Positions 1 to 9,075 of a stretch of DNA of 64,000 nt are shown in pieces (the first letter of the stretch is position 1; the number at the start of each line of letters is the position of its first letter). The stretch is taken from assembly GCA_030425425.1 (NCBI GenBank), contig JAUIAO010000021.1, positions 1 through 64,000 of the forward strand. Reading direction: 5' to 3'. The notes under the pieces are model-generated. The model was not told the DNA's origin, did not search any database, and saw only the letters and a program-made list of their open reading frames with translations. The stretch comes from Bacteroidia bacterium (GTDB lineage: Bacteria; Bacteroidota; Bacteroidia; Cytophagales; Cyclobacteriaceae). Position numbers and translations under genes: made by a program.

Positions 1-2
1 AT

Positions 3-149
3 TTGCATAAGCGGTATTGGGGGAAGCATTTTTGGTCAATAGGATATGGTGCTTGGAGTACAGGAACCCTTACTCAAGAAATGGTAGACAATTATCTGGA
101 TCATCACGGCTCAGAACCGAATGGTCCAGATAAATTTATATTAGAATGA
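3..149 (+). CDS. IS200-family transposase, C-terminal fragment (cut by window edge)
   Basis: The frame is open from base 3 to a TGA at 147-149 and gives 48 residues. It begins LHKRYWGKHFWSIGYGAW and continues with a TLTQEMVDNYLDHH segment. This matches the C-terminal end of Y1 (HUH-type) IS200/IS605 or REP-associated transposases, where the pattern is (K/R)RYWGxHFWxxGY followed by a helix ending the protein. These enzymes move single-stranded DNA using hairpins at the element ends. The catalytic His-hydrophobic-His and Tyr lie upstream, outside the window. Hairpins directly downstream (150-208) fit the expected right end. Confidence 0.8.
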   Translation: MHKRYWGKHFWSIGYGAWSTGTLTQEMVDNYLDHHGSEPNGPDKFILE

Positions 150-208
150 GGCTTTAGCCATGCCACCGACTTTTAGTCGGAATGAACCTATGGATTTTCA
201 ATCCATAG
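150..208. repeat. Three consecutive hairpins, probable IS200/REP right end
   Basis: Three perfect small palindromes follow the transposase stop codon: GGC/GCC around TTTA (150-159), CCGACT/AGTCGG (166-180) and CTATGGATT/AATCCATAG with a 3-base loop (188-208). Subterminal hairpins of this kind are the recognition structures of Y1 transposases. They overlap the 3' end of the leftward gene at 154-612, so that gene's last codons are made of element DNA. Confidence 0.65.
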
Positions 209-612
209 TATTTAAGTTTGTTTACCAGGTAAATGAGACTCCTTTGCTTGCCGGGAGTGAGACTTTCAAAAATCTTCCCAGCTTCCTGGTCCTGATCTAA
301 CATTACTTCTAGCTCTTCAGGTATATCCATTCCATACTTAGAATCATCTTTTTCTATAGCAATAGTCACTTTATCGCCGACCTTTATTCCTAGCTTTTTC
401 TGGATCCGATTATTACAAATCAAATACCAGTAATCCCCCTGAGGCATAAGACCAGATCTCAACTCCACCTTATTGTTGATTAGACATTTCACTCTTTTAT
501 TTTCGTTACTCATAAATGGTTTTGATATCCTATCCGGAATAGGAAAGTGAAGTTGGTATACTTTTGAATGTTGATTGGAAAATTTCTCCAGTGTGGTATC
601 AAATGAGGTCAT
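154..612 (-). CDS. YdeI/OmdA-type protein with DUF1905-like N-terminus, 3' end altered
   Basis: The 152-residue protein has a beta-rich N-terminal DUF1905-like domain (about residues 15-90). A C-terminal OmdA segment follows, with the family signature IPEELEVMLDQDQEAG and FESLTPGKQRS (about 97-125). Members are small cytosolic proteins of unclear function, some linked to bacteriocin protection. After LVNKLK the family normally continues with another helix. Here the last roughly 18 residues are encoded by the hairpins at 166-208, so the natural C-terminus appears to have been replaced when the IS200-type element inserted. Function may be lost or altered. Confidence 0.6.
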   Translation of the reverse strand: MTSFDTTLEKFSNQHSKVYQLHFPIPDRISKPFMSNENKRVKCLINNKVELRSGLMPQGDYWYLICNNRIQKKLGIKVGDKVTIAIEKDDSKYGMDIPEELEVMLDQDQEAGKIFESLTPGKQRSLIYLVNKLKYYGLKIHRFIPTKSRWHG

Positions 613-938
613 GTTTTATAAAATAGTCAAGCAATATAAGTGTCAAATCTACGTTACCTGATCAAATTAGTCATTTTTAAAGACACCTACCATGGCGTAT
701 CTAATTAAGAAACAAGAAGAGTTCAACAGACCACACGATTCACTTTTTGAGTTTTTACTGAAACTGGTTAAGCAGAAGTGGAAAAGTTTTTTTGTAAGTT
801 TTACAGTTGCAGGGTAATATATCCCTGCTTTATTATTGAGTTTTCTAAGGTGTTATTGGCGAAATAGAATTTTCACAAAATATTGGTTATTCTCGTGGTT
901 AATTCAGATTATTGTCGCTTTGTTTAACATCCAGTGAA
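613..938. other. Intergenic region, possible 41-codon ORF
   Basis: This AT-rich gap lies between a leftward and a rightward gene, so it should hold both promoters. A short ORF on the plus strand (692-817, start MAYLIKKQEEF, 41 residues, one hydrophobic end) is open, but it has no recognisable relative and I do not call it a gene. No structured RNA or repeat was seen. Confidence 0.4.
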
Positions 939-1496
939 ATGATATCTGATTTTCAAAAGAAGAAGCTATTACATTTTTTTAATTTGCTTGATAGCCAGGT
1001 TAATGGCTACCTTCAAATTGACGATTTTTCAGAGATAGCAGAAAATATTAGAATGGGACTTGGCTATGAGCCAGGAGGAGATAAGCACAAATTTCTTGCT
1101 GAAAAGTCCGCTCATTTTTTTCATCAATTACTCAACTCAGCCACACATTCACATCCACAATCTATAAGTGAGCAGGAATGGGTAGATTATTTGGATAATG
1201 ACATTATCAATGGTGGTAACGAGGAAAAATTGGAGGAATTTACCGAATTCATTATTGGATTTTTGTTTGATATGTTCGACGATAATCATGATGGATATAT
1301 ATCAACTGATGAATTTGTAGACATGTTTGTAGTGTATGGTATAGATATCAAATATTCTGCAAAATCATTTCTCAATCTTGATGTAAATAGAGATGATAGA
1401 CTTTCCAGAAATGAATTAATTCATGCTTTTGAGACATTCTTGCTTTCTGATGATCCTAAGCAACCAGGAAACTGGATTTTTGGTAATTGGGAATAA
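939..1496 (+). CDS. EF-hand calcium-binding protein
   Basis: This is a 185-residue soluble protein without a signal peptide. Two clear EF-hand loops occur in the C-terminal half: DDNHDGYISTDEF and DVNRDDRLSRNEL, each with acidic positions 1, 3, 5 and 12. A degenerate loop, DSQVNGYLQIDDF, lies near the N-terminus. The layout resembles calcium-sensor (calerythrin/sarcoplasmic Ca-binding type) proteins, so calcium buffering or sensing in the cytoplasm is likely. I chose ATG 939; an in-frame TTG at 912 would add nine residues. The gene stands alone and is followed by a terminator-like hairpin. Confidence 0.75.
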   Translation: MISDFQKKKLLHFFNLLDSQVNGYLQIDDFSEIAENIRMGLGYEPGGDKHKFLAEKSAHFFHQLLNSATHSHPQSISEQEWVDYLDNDIINGGNEEKLEEFTEFIIGFLFDMFDDNHDGYISTDEFVDMFVVYGIDIKYSAKSFLNLDVNRDDRLSRNELIHAFETFLLSDDPKQPGNWIFGNWE

Positions 1497-1523
1497 TTTT
1501 TTAGTCATTCAAAAATTGAAATT

Positions 1524-1556
1524 AAGGTCAATCATAGTCAGGTTGACTTTTTGTTT
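1524..1556 (+). terminator. Rho-independent terminator after EF-hand gene
   Basis: AAGGTCAA (1524-1531) pairs with TTGACTTT (1543-1550), with one wobble pair and an 11-base loop. A T-rich run follows directly. Confidence 0.55.
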
Positions 1557-1642
1557 TTTATTACTTGTAATATTGATTCCTTCGACTTTGAGATAAGCAT
1601 TTTTAAACAGATTTTTGCGCCCTTAACTTCGAATAACACTTT

Positions 1643-2725
1643 ATGAAACGTGTCCATAATTTTTCCGCAGGGCCAGCAGTTTTGCCTATTGAGGTGCTTG
1701 AAAAAGCTCAATCTGAATTAATTGACTACCAAAACTCAGGTATGTCTGTAATGGAGATGAGTCATAGGTCCGGAGATTTTGATGATATTATCAACCGTGC
1801 TGAAGCTAACCTTAGAACTTTGATGGATATTCCTCAGAATTATAAAGTTCTGTTTCTACAAGGAGGAGCATCAAGTCAGTTTGCAATGGTGCCGCTCAAT
1901 TTATTTGGCAAAAACAAAAAAGCAGATTACATCAACACTGGCGCATGGTCTAAAAAGGCTATAGCTGAGGCTAAAAAATATGGTTCGGTCAATGTAATTG
2001 GTTCTTCAGAGGACCAAACCTACAATTACATCCCTGATATTAAAAAATTGGAGTTTTCCAGTGACGCTGATTATGTGCACATTACTTCCAACAATACCAT
2101 ATATGGCACCTTGTATCCGGAGATTCCTGAAACAGGCCATGTTCCGCTAGTATGCGACATGTCTTCCAATATACTTTCTCAAAGGTATGATGTGTCAAAA
2201 TTCGGAATCATTTATGCTGGTGCACAAAAAAATATCGGTCCATCTGGAGTGACTATAGTAATCATCCGGGAAGATCTTATCGGTCAAGCCATGGATATTA
2301 CACCTACGATGTTTAATTACCAGACCCACGCAGAAACCAAATCAATGTTTAACACTCCGCCATGTTATGGTATTTATATAGCAGGTTTAGTTTTTGAGCA
2401 TTTGCTAGAGAATGGTGGAGTAGCGGAAATGGAAAAACGGAACATTGAGAAATCAGCATTGCTATATGACTATCTCGATCAATCCAGTTTGTTCAGAGCT
2501 ACAGTATCTAAACCTTACAGATCACTGATGAATGTGCCATTTGTTACGGGTAATGAGGATCTTGATAAAGAATTTATTCAAGAAGCTGAGCTAATGAATT
2601 TGAAAACTTTGAAGGGGCATAGATCAGTTGGAGGCATGCGAGCAAGTATTTACAACGCTATGCCACTAGAAGGAGTGCAGGCGTTGGTGGACTTCATGGA
2701 CAAGTTCGAAAAGAAACATTCTTAA
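1643..2725 (+). CDS. serC: Phosphoserine aminotransferase
   Basis: The 360-residue, PLP-dependent class-V aminotransferase converts 3-phosphohydroxypyruvate plus glutamate to phosphoserine (serine biosynthesis; in many bacteria also pyridoxal biosynthesis). The start reads NFSAGPAVLP, the family hallmark. The phosphate-binding segment FLQGGASSQF is present. The PLP lysine is K196 in GAQKNIGPSG. The C-terminal GHRSVGGMRASIYNA motif binds substrate. Length and order match the whole family. A TAACTTCG box at 1624-1631, just before the ATG, may be the -7 element of its promoter, though no good TTG lies upstream. Confidence 0.97.
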   Translation: MKRVHNFSAGPAVLPIEVLEKAQSELIDYQNSGMSVMEMSHRSGDFDDIINRAEANLRTLMDIPQNYKVLFLQGGASSQFAMVPLNLFGKNKKADYINTGAWSKKAIAEAKKYGSVNVIGSSEDQTYNYIPDIKKLEFSSDADYVHITSNNTIYGTLYPEIPETGHVPLVCDMSSNILSQRYDVSKFGIIYAGAQKNIGPSGVTIVIIREDLIGQAMDITPTMFNYQTHAETKSMFNTPPCYGIYIAGLVFEHLLENGGVAEMEKRNIEKSALLYDYLDQSSLFRATVSKPYRSLMNVPFVTGNEDLDKEFIQEAELMNLKTLKGHRSVGGMRASIYNAMPLEGVQALVDFMDKFEKKHS

Positions 2726-2932
2726 TATTTTAGATAACAACCGAAAAAGGATTTTCAGATTTTTTGTCTAAATCAATACGGAATTCCTAATTTTGAAAGC
2801 TCCACTAAAGCTTAGAAAAAGTACTACAGCCACCAACTGTTACTGTCAAGCATTGAATTTACCATCTTACTGAGAGGTTTTGGGTTGATTTTATTGTTTG
2901 AGAAGTATTGTGAAACGAATAGAACCAACAAG

Positions 2933-3337
2933 ATGAGTACTTTGAAGATTTCAGCTAAGGGTATAGATGAAGTAAACTTTGTTTACAAGCGCATCAAAAA
3001 AGAGTATGATGCTATTGGGAAAGTGAAGTTGAACCAGAATACTATGGAGTATGAGCTTACTCTGGAGAAGAAACAATTGGATTTCTGGCTTATGTCCATC
3101 TGTGATAAAGTAATCGATATGGATGACCTTTATGATGGAGAATCGATTACAGAAAATTTTAAATGGGAATCACTCAATCAACATCTCGAAGATAAGAATT
3201 GTCCCGTTCAGCTAAAAGCGCTGCAAAAGGTGTGGCATGAATTGTCCGATGAAAAACGTGTGGCATGTTACAAATATTTATGCGAGGAATTTGAGGTAGA
3301 ATTTGTTATTACTGAGTTAGTAATCACCAGCAACTAA
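2933..3337 (+). CDS. Conserved hypothetical protein
   Basis: This 134-residue, soluble, alpha/beta protein is acidic, with no signal peptide or membrane span. I recognise no domain. The ATG at 2933 (MSTLKISAKGID) is preferred to an upstream in-frame start at 2885, whose extra 16 residues look unlike a protein N-terminus. It sits between serC and a membrane protein gene in its own unit, about 200 bases from serC. Confidence 0.55.
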   Translation: MSTLKISAKGIDEVNFVYKRIKKEYDAIGKVKLNQNTMEYELTLEKKQLDFWLMSICDKVIDMDDLYDGESITENFKWESLNQHLEDKNCPVQLKALQKVWHELSDEKRVACYKYLCEEFEVEFVITELVITSN

Positions 3338-3377
3338 GTTTTAAGTCTTCTTTAGATATATTTTATTTTTTATCTCA

Positions 3378-3406
3378 TTGAGGCTTTGGGATGGCCTCTA
3401 GCTTTG
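3378..3406 (+). promoter_or_regulatory. Bacteroidota-type promoter
   Basis: TTG (3378-3380), 18 bases, then TAGCTTTG (3399-3406) fits the Bacteroidota housekeeping consensus TTG-N17-23-TAnnTTTG. It lies about 38 bases before the start codon at 3444. Confidence 0.6.
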
Positions 3407-3443
3407 CGATATTCGCAGCCTGAAATTTCAACCCAGCAAAATT

Positions 3444-4031
3444 ATGGCTCAATATAGATTCTCTTTAATATTATCAATTCTTCTTTTTTCAACAGTCGTC
3501 AGTGCTCAATCACTTTCTGACCAACTGGATTCTATCGTCAACAAATCTTCGAATTATCAGCAGTACAAAGTGATAAAGCTTACGGAGATTAATGCATTTG
3601 CAAAGAATTTGTCAGATGAACTTTCTGCCCATTCTGAAGCTACTTTAGCTCTAAACAACGATTTGGCAGCAGCAAAAACTAAAATAGAGGAGTTGAATGA
3701 TCAGATAAGTAGTCTTGAAGCTCAGTTGTCTGAAAGTAGGGGCAATGCTGATAGTATTTCTTTTTTGGGAATACCTATGAGCAAATCTTCCTATCATCTA
3801 ATAGTTTGGGCATTAATTGTACTTCTTGTTGTATTGTCAGCCGTGACGTACATGATGTTTGTGAGGAGTAATAAACTAACCCAATCGACGAAAAAGGATT
3901 ATCATGCCTTGAATAGAGAATTTGATCAATTCAAAGACAAATCTCGTGAATCTCAGGTGAAGCTAAAACGTGAGTTGCAGACTGCTATCAACACCATTGA
4001 GGAAATGAAAAAATCAGGAATGAGAAGATAA
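3444..4031 (+). CDS. Exported coiled-coil protein with one membrane span
   Basis: The 195-residue protein starts with a Sec signal peptide (cleavage after ...VVSAQ, about residue 22). A periplasmic helical region contains a coiled coil (about 60-105, LNNDLAAAKTKIEELNDQ). A transmembrane helix follows (about 120-142), then a second charged coiled coil in the cytoplasm. It may connect the periplasm and cytoplasm, but I recognise no enzymatic domain. A good promoter lies directly upstream and the next gene, nhaD, follows after 90 bases. Confidence 0.6.
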   Translation: MAQYRFSLILSILLFSTVVSAQSLSDQLDSIVNKSSNYQQYKVIKLTEINAFAKNLSDELSAHSEATLALNNDLAAAKTKIEELNDQISSLEAQLSESRGNADSISFLGIPMSKSSYHLIVWALIVLLVVLSAVTYMMFVRSNKLTQSTKKDYHALNREFDQFKDKSRESQVKLKRELQTAINTIEEMKKSGMRR

Positions 4032-4121
4032 TTTCTTTCCTTGCCCAGAAATCAGTTAATACAGAATCTCCCCAAATTCTAGAAGTACTTTCGCTTTTTT
4101 ATATCATCAAAACCGTTTTTT

Positions 4122-5417
4122 ATGGGAGTAATAGAAATACTGTTACTGGTTATTTTTCTCAATGCAATTCTCGCAATTGCATTTGAACATTCGTTAGGAA
4201 TCAATAAAAGCTGGATTGCACTGTTTACAGGTACGGTGATGTGGATGATCATCTCCTTTGGTGCCGATCCGAAAGAAATGCATCATGCCATCATGGATGG
4301 TTCTGCGGAGATTTTCGAATTGATTGTATTTCTGATAGGGGCAATGACTATTGTAGAGATGATGGGGCATTTCCGATTTTTCACATGGATAGAAAGCAAA
4401 CTGGTAGAGCTCAAAATATCGAATTATCAGCTTTTCTGGATCATGGGGGGCATCACATTTGTTGGATCTGCTCTACTGGATAATCTCACAACCACATTGG
4501 TGATGTTGCAGATCGGTAGCAGATTGTATCTGAAAAAGGAGAATTACAACATTTTTGTTATCAATACGATCATCGCAGCAAATGCGGGAGGTGCTATGTC
4601 TCCTGTAGGAGATGTGACTACCATCATGATGTGGCTGGAGGGGAAATTTACCGCATGGCAAGTTCTGGGATATGGGCTTTTACCCTCATTGGTGGCATGG
4701 ATAATTCCTCAGTATTGGTTGACAAGGCTAATAATAAGAGAAGATAGAGAAGGTAGGAAAGGAGAGAAGGTGGAAGAATTGAAGTGGAGCGTTATTCTGA
4801 TTGGATTGCTCACATTTGGCATGGCTGTAGTTGTCAACTTACTTCATCTACCTCCATTTTTTGGAATATTGTTTGGACTTGGAGTGGCGGCTATTGTGAT
4901 TGATTTTAAAATGAAACGAGGTAAACTGCACAAAAAAGCTAACAAAATCGTCAATGTCATTAAATCAATTGATATGGCGACAATCGCGTTTTTTATTGGA
5001 ATACTTTTATCAGTCAATGCGCTGAATTATGTAGGGGTTTTGGATAAAATCGCCTATCTGATTTTTGGCGAAAATCCTGAGTCAAATCCAATTTCGATAG
5101 TGATCGGACATACTTTGTTAGGTGCATTTTCGGCTGTGTTTGATAATGTGCCACTGACTGCAGCTGTAATTGATATGTTACCAGAGGGGATCAATTTTCA
5201 TTATTGGATTTTACTTGCGATTACTGCAGGAACAGGAGGAAGCATGTTAGTTATTGGGTCGGCTGCCGGAGTGGCAGCAATGGGACAAGTACCTGATTTG
5301 ACGGTGAAGTATTATGTACAGAAAGGCACCTTTCCTGCAGTTATCGGATATGTAGGTGCCATTCTTGTCTGGTTGTTAGAGATGATGATTATTGGTCAAA
5401 TAAATCTTTTTGCCTAG
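4122..5417 (+). CDS. nhaD: Na+/H+ antiporter NhaD
   Basis: The 431-residue inner-membrane protein has about 11-13 hydrophobic segments. It belongs to the NhaD branch of the ion-transporter superfamily and exports Na+ in exchange for protons, as expected in a marine or salt-exposed organism. Characteristic segments are the N-terminal FEHSLGINKSWIALFTGT, the ALLDNLTTTLVM region with conserved acidic and Thr residues, and FDNVPLTAAVIDM in the second half. The repeated DN-x-T/P-T motif reflects the inverted repeat fold. Full length. The stop overlaps the convergent gene at 5414 by four bases. Confidence 0.92.
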   Translation: MGVIEILLLVIFLNAILAIAFEHSLGINKSWIALFTGTVMWMIISFGADPKEMHHAIMDGSAEIFELIVFLIGAMTIVEMMGHFRFFTWIESKLVELKISNYQLFWIMGGITFVGSALLDNLTTTLVMLQIGSRLYLKKENYNIFVINTIIAANAGGAMSPVGDVTTIMMWLEGKFTAWQVLGYGLLPSLVAWIIPQYWLTRLIIREDREGRKGEKVEELKWSVILIGLLTFGMAVVVNLLHLPPFFGILFGLGVAAIVIDFKMKRGKLHKKANKIVNVIKSIDMATIAFFIGILLSVNALNYVGVLDKIAYLIFGENPESNPISIVIGHTLLGAFSAVFDNVPLTAAVIDMLPEGINFHYWILLAITAGTGGSMLVIGSAAGVAAMGQVPDLTVKYYVQKGTFPAVIGYVGAILVWLLEMMIIGQINLFA

Positions 5418-6316
5418 GTGTTCAGCCATTTCCAGAATTTACCCAAGAGTGATTTTGGCTGATTTTCAAGGTTTTTAGATTTTTTTGTATCACTCTTGGC
5501 CTTTGATGAATTCTTCTTTTTTCTGACATTTTTGGCGTTAGAAGTTGCTTTTAGCTTTTGCTGATAGTGTTGCTTTTTCTTTTCTTTAAGTTGCTTCTCC
5601 AGCTCTTGCTTAGCACGTTCGTCCTTTCGTTTTTGACGCTTTTCCCGCTCTTTCTTTTGTTTTAATCGGCGAGCTTCTTTTTGTTCTTCGGTCAGTGGCT
5701 CTCTTGGCTTTCTAGGCTTTTTCTTTTTGCGTTCGGGCTTATAATACCTTACTTCAGGTGCTTTTTCTTCTGTGAAATCCTCTTTCTTCTCCTCTTCTTC
5801 AGGCTCGACTTGCTCAGACTCTTCTTGTTTAGATTTAGGCTCAGGTAGCTCTATCTTACCTACAACTTTTAATCCTGGGAGTTCAATTTTAGGAGCCTTA
5901 ATAACCTCAACCTCATCTAATTCAGATGGTTCTGTATCTGCTTTATCCTCTGTTGTTTCAGGCTGTGCTGAGACTTCTTCCTGACTTACTTCATTTTCAG
6001 AAGCCTTATTATTCATAATCTGCACCTCATTTTCATTTGGTGTAGATGGCAAAACTTCATTTTCTGCGGGTTCATCGGTATCAACTTTGTCCTCGATTTC
6101 AGTCTTTTCTGATGCTTTTTGATCGTCGAAAGTTTCAGCTACTACAGGTGTTTTGGATTCTGGTTTAGGGCCAAAATGAGTAATCACATCTTGCTCGTCT
6201 TCTTCCGAAAGCTTCGAGTTTGGATGACTTTTCGCCTCGATTCCTTTTTCCGAAAGGTACTTTACAATGTCATTTGTGGTAATATCTAAGCTCCTCGCCA
6301 GCTGCCCAAGTCTCAT
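5414..6316 (-). CDS. IF2-N-like domain protein with long charged tail
   Basis: Residues 1-50 (RLGQLARSLDITTNDIVKYL) resemble the N-terminal IF2_N domain of translation initiation factor IF-2, including KGIEAKSHPNSKLSEED. The G domain is absent. The remaining 250 residues are low complexity: an acidic Glu/Pro/Ser stretch (about 50-185), a basic Lys/Arg/Glu stretch predicted to be a long helix (about 195-280) and a short hydrophobic end, LLGKFWKWLNT. Likely cytosolic and perhaps RNA- or ribosome-binding, but this is inference. It is convergent with nhaD. Confidence 0.6.
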   Translation of the reverse strand: MRLGQLARSLDITTNDIVKYLSEKGIEAKSHPNSKLSEEDEQDVITHFGPKPESKTPVVAETFDDQKASEKTEIEDKVDTDEPAENEVLPSTPNENEVQIMNNKASENEVSQEEVSAQPETTEDKADTEPSELDEVEVIKAPKIELPGLKVVGKIELPEPKSKQEESEQVEPEEEEKKEDFTEEKAPEVRYYKPERKKKKPRKPREPLTEEQKEARRLKQKKEREKRQKRKDERAKQELEKQLKEKKKQHYQQKLKATSNAKNVRKKKNSSKAKSDTKKSKNLENQPKSLLGKFWKWLNT

Positions 6317-6519
6317 AATTACAACAGGTTAGTTATCAAGTTAGCGGCAAAAATAGAAAAACAGCTTAAATGGTAGTCTTATCCCCATAAAAAACTGCAA
6401 AAGTGTGAGAATTTCTCGATGTTGATTAATGTTCATAGTTTTCTTAAATAAATGATTTAATTATTTGAATCAATATTCAACTCAAGTGCTTTAGATAATT
6501 AAAACTCAATCATTAATAA

Positions 6520-9075
6520 ATGAAAGCTCTTTTTAGTTCATACTTATTTTTCGTTATTTCTCTGATAGGCACACATATAAATGCGCAAACAGAAAACATA
6601 GCTCTTGAAGCTACAGCCAATACTTCCTTTGTTTCCTCCTGGGAGTCCCTAGAAGCCATACATGATAATTCTACACACGCCAGCTCATGGGACAAGGGAA
6701 CTGGAGCTTACGGAAACTGGCCGAACGGTAGCCAAACACAATGGGTGCAGTATGAATGGGACAATCAGGTGTCGATTGAAAGAACAGAAATTTATTGGTG
6801 GACAGATGGTGGTGGAATATTAATTCCAACAGAAGCATATCTGGAAATTCAAAAAGAAGGTGAATGGGTGAAAGTTGCTAATGTGTCAGCAAGTGCTGAT
6901 AGTTGGAATACTGTAGTGTTTGATCCAATTATAGAAACAGATCAGTTACGACTCTCGATTCGACATGATACAGAATCTACAGGGATTTTAGAGTGGCGAG
7001 TTTGGGGCAATGAGATTTTGGATGAAGATGCCCCAACTACTCCAGAAGGCTTAGAAATCACCTCCAAAAGTATTCATAGTGCATCTATTAAATGGACAGA
7101 GTCGATTGACAACTATAAGCTAGCAGGATACAATATATATGTCAATAATCAGCGCCATACTTTTTCCGCTACAAACTCCACTACAATCACAGGATTAAAA
7201 CACTATACTGATTATGAAGTATTTGTGACGGCAATAGATGCGAAGGGAAATGAGAGTGATGTTTCCAATGTGGTTCAATTTAAATCAGAATCAAAAAACG
7301 AAGCATACAGCTGGCCTGATTATCCATCAGAGTTGGTGACTTACAATTTTGAATCGGAGTATCCTGATTTTGAAACACCAACTAAGATTTTGGATGACTG
7401 TCCTGAAGTAGTAGGTGAGATCTCGTCCGACTGGTGGGTATTTCGCTGGGGACCAGAGCGTAACCCCGAGGTAACAGACAATGCTATCAATAATATGCTG
7501 GAGTATTATGAAACCTGGTTTGGGGTTTATAGAGATCAGATGGGATGGCCACCAGATTATCGGGCACGTAATGGATACAAAAGTGCGGTTTATCTGTTCG
7601 GATCGGGACTTTGTACTGATGATGCAGATCCATACGACCTTGGAGGATGGCAGGGTAATATTGTCTATGACAATCAGAACTGGACAATGGTGCTTGCATC
7701 TTATTATCCAGTAAGAGCTTTTGATGATGGATATAATGACACTTATCAGCAAGAAGCAATGGTTCATGAGGGAATTCATTCGATTTTTACTGGGTTGCCT
7801 GGCTGTAGAAATTCTGCCTGGTTTCATGAAGGAGCGAATACCTATCTGCAGAGACAAGGTTTTGCACTGGTAGAGGGAAATTACAACCGGGAAGTTGGGG
7901 CAGCTAATTTTATAGCGCCATTCGTACCGATAGAATGTTATTCAGGGTGGCTACAGGATGGTAGTTTTGGTGGTCCATCAGCGGAAGGAGTTTATCAGGA
8001 AGTAGATGGAGTAGGTGTGTGTACATGGAGACATATTCTTGGTGGCATCCAGTATAGTAGCGCATGGCCGATATTCCTTGATTTCAGACTGGGTGAAGGA
8101 AGTATTCCCTGGATATGGCAGAATAGCCCTAATAGGGTGCTAGATGGGATGGGAGAGACCATAGGCGACTATAATATGCGAACTCTGATAACCGAGTATC
8201 GAGCCAGACAGGCGTTGATTGACGTGGGGCCATGGAGTAACTCCATTTTGGAGGATATGAGAGGACTTTTCAATGCTAAAATGGAAGAAGAGTATGCTCC
8301 TTTTTGGTACGATATTGATCCTTGGTATGCCACACCATATGCAGAGACAACAGAAGTGGAAAAACGTGTACTAAAGCCAGATAGTGTGACATTGCCTGGC
8401 TGGTCTGGGGCCAATCAGATTCCACTTTATGTAGATAGTTCTAGAGATTATGCATCTGTTGAATTTACCCCATTGGGTGAAAACATGAACATGATTTTGT
8501 GCTTCAAATCGGAAGAAGGAATCAATGTTTATAGTGAGCCTGTCTCATCTGGTCGGTGCTTTATCAGTCTGGAAAAGAAGCCTGTAAATGATGTGATTTA
8601 TGCTGTGATTGTCAATACAGATTATATCTATGAAGGCGAAGAGACCAGAAAAGCCCATTTTGATTATCGAATAGAAATGGCGAATTCAGTTATTGCTCCG
8701 GCAGATCCGAAGGTGATGTGGTTTGACCCTTTAGTAGTTGGGCCAGCCGCACCTGAGGCCAAATTGTCCGATTTTATTCTATACGAAATTGAAGAAATGG
8801 AATATAAAGATGAGGTAGAAGTCGTGTTAATGGGTAATGAGTCTTTTGAATGCAAATTGTATCCAAATCCTGTTTCTAAAGGTGAATCTGTCAGGATAGA
8901 AATAAGTGACAATAAGGCTACATTTTCTCTCACCGACCTTGCCGGTAATACATTAATCTATAATCAAACTGTCATGAATCAGGAAGTGAATTTTGGATCA
9001 ATTAATTCTGGTATTTATATGTATCACATTCAGTCAGAGGCTGGAAGCTACAGAGGTAAGATTGTGATTAAGTAA
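6520..9075 (+). CDS. T9SS-exported protein: discoidin-like, FN3 and HExxH domains
   Basis: The 851-residue protein has a Sec signal peptide (about 1-23, ending INAQ). A galactose-binding/discoidin-like domain (about 25-170) has NIALEATANTSF at the start and LRLSIRHDTESTG near the end. A fibronectin type III domain follows (about 172-258). Next is a large domain (about 270-640) containing HEGIH and then WFHEGANTYLQ, which looks like an HExxH zinc-peptidase-type site. The C-terminus carries a type IX sorting domain (KLYPNPVSKGE ... GIYMYHIQ ... GKIVIK). It should be secreted or surface-anchored and may degrade or bind polymers. The exact activity is not established. Confidence 0.75.
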   Translation: MKALFSSYLFFVISLIGTHINAQTENIALEATANTSFVSSWESLEAIHDNSTHASSWDKGTGAYGNWPNGSQTQWVQYEWDNQVSIERTEIYWWTDGGGILIPTEAYLEIQKEGEWVKVANVSASADSWNTVVFDPIIETDQLRLSIRHDTESTGILEWRVWGNEILDEDAPTTPEGLEITSKSIHSASIKWTESIDNYKLAGYNIYVNNQRHTFSATNSTTITGLKHYTDYEVFVTAIDAKGNESDVSNVVQFKSESKNEAYSWPDYPSELVTYNFESEYPDFETPTKILDDCPEVVGEISSDWWVFRWGPERNPEVTDNAINNMLEYYETWFGVYRDQMGWPPDYRARNGYKSAVYLFGSGLCTDDADPYDLGGWQGNIVYDNQNWTMVLASYYPVRAFDDGYNDTYQQEAMVHEGIHSIFTGLPGCRNSAWFHEGANTYLQRQGFALVEGNYNREVGAANFIAPFVPIECYSGWLQDGSFGGPSAEGVYQEVDGVGVCTWRHILGGIQYSSAWPIFLDFRLGEGSIPWIWQNSPNRVLDGMGETIGDYNMRTLITEYRARQALIDVGPWSNSILEDMRGLFNAKMEEEYAPFWYDIDPWYATPYAETTEVEKRVLKPDSVTLPGWSGANQIPLYVDSSRDYASVEFTPLGENMNMILCFKSEEGINVYSEPVSSGRCFISLEKKPVNDVIYAVIVNTDYIYEGEETRKAHFDYRIEMANSVIAPADPKVMWFDPLVVGPAAPEAKLSDFILYEIEEMEYKDEVEVVLMGNESFECKLYPNPVSKGESVRIEISDNKATFSLTDLAGNTLIYNQTVMNQEVNFGSINSGIYMYHIQSEAGSYRGKIVIK

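Noticed and set aside
692-817. 41-codon open frame MAYLIKKQEEF
   Set aside because: No relatives known to me, no ribosome-binding or operon context, and a length expected by chance; mentioned only in the gap entry.
7327-7857. Long leftward open frame of 176 codons inside the T9SS protein gene
   Set aside because: It lies fully inside a well-supported gene in the opposite strand and has no recognisable features.
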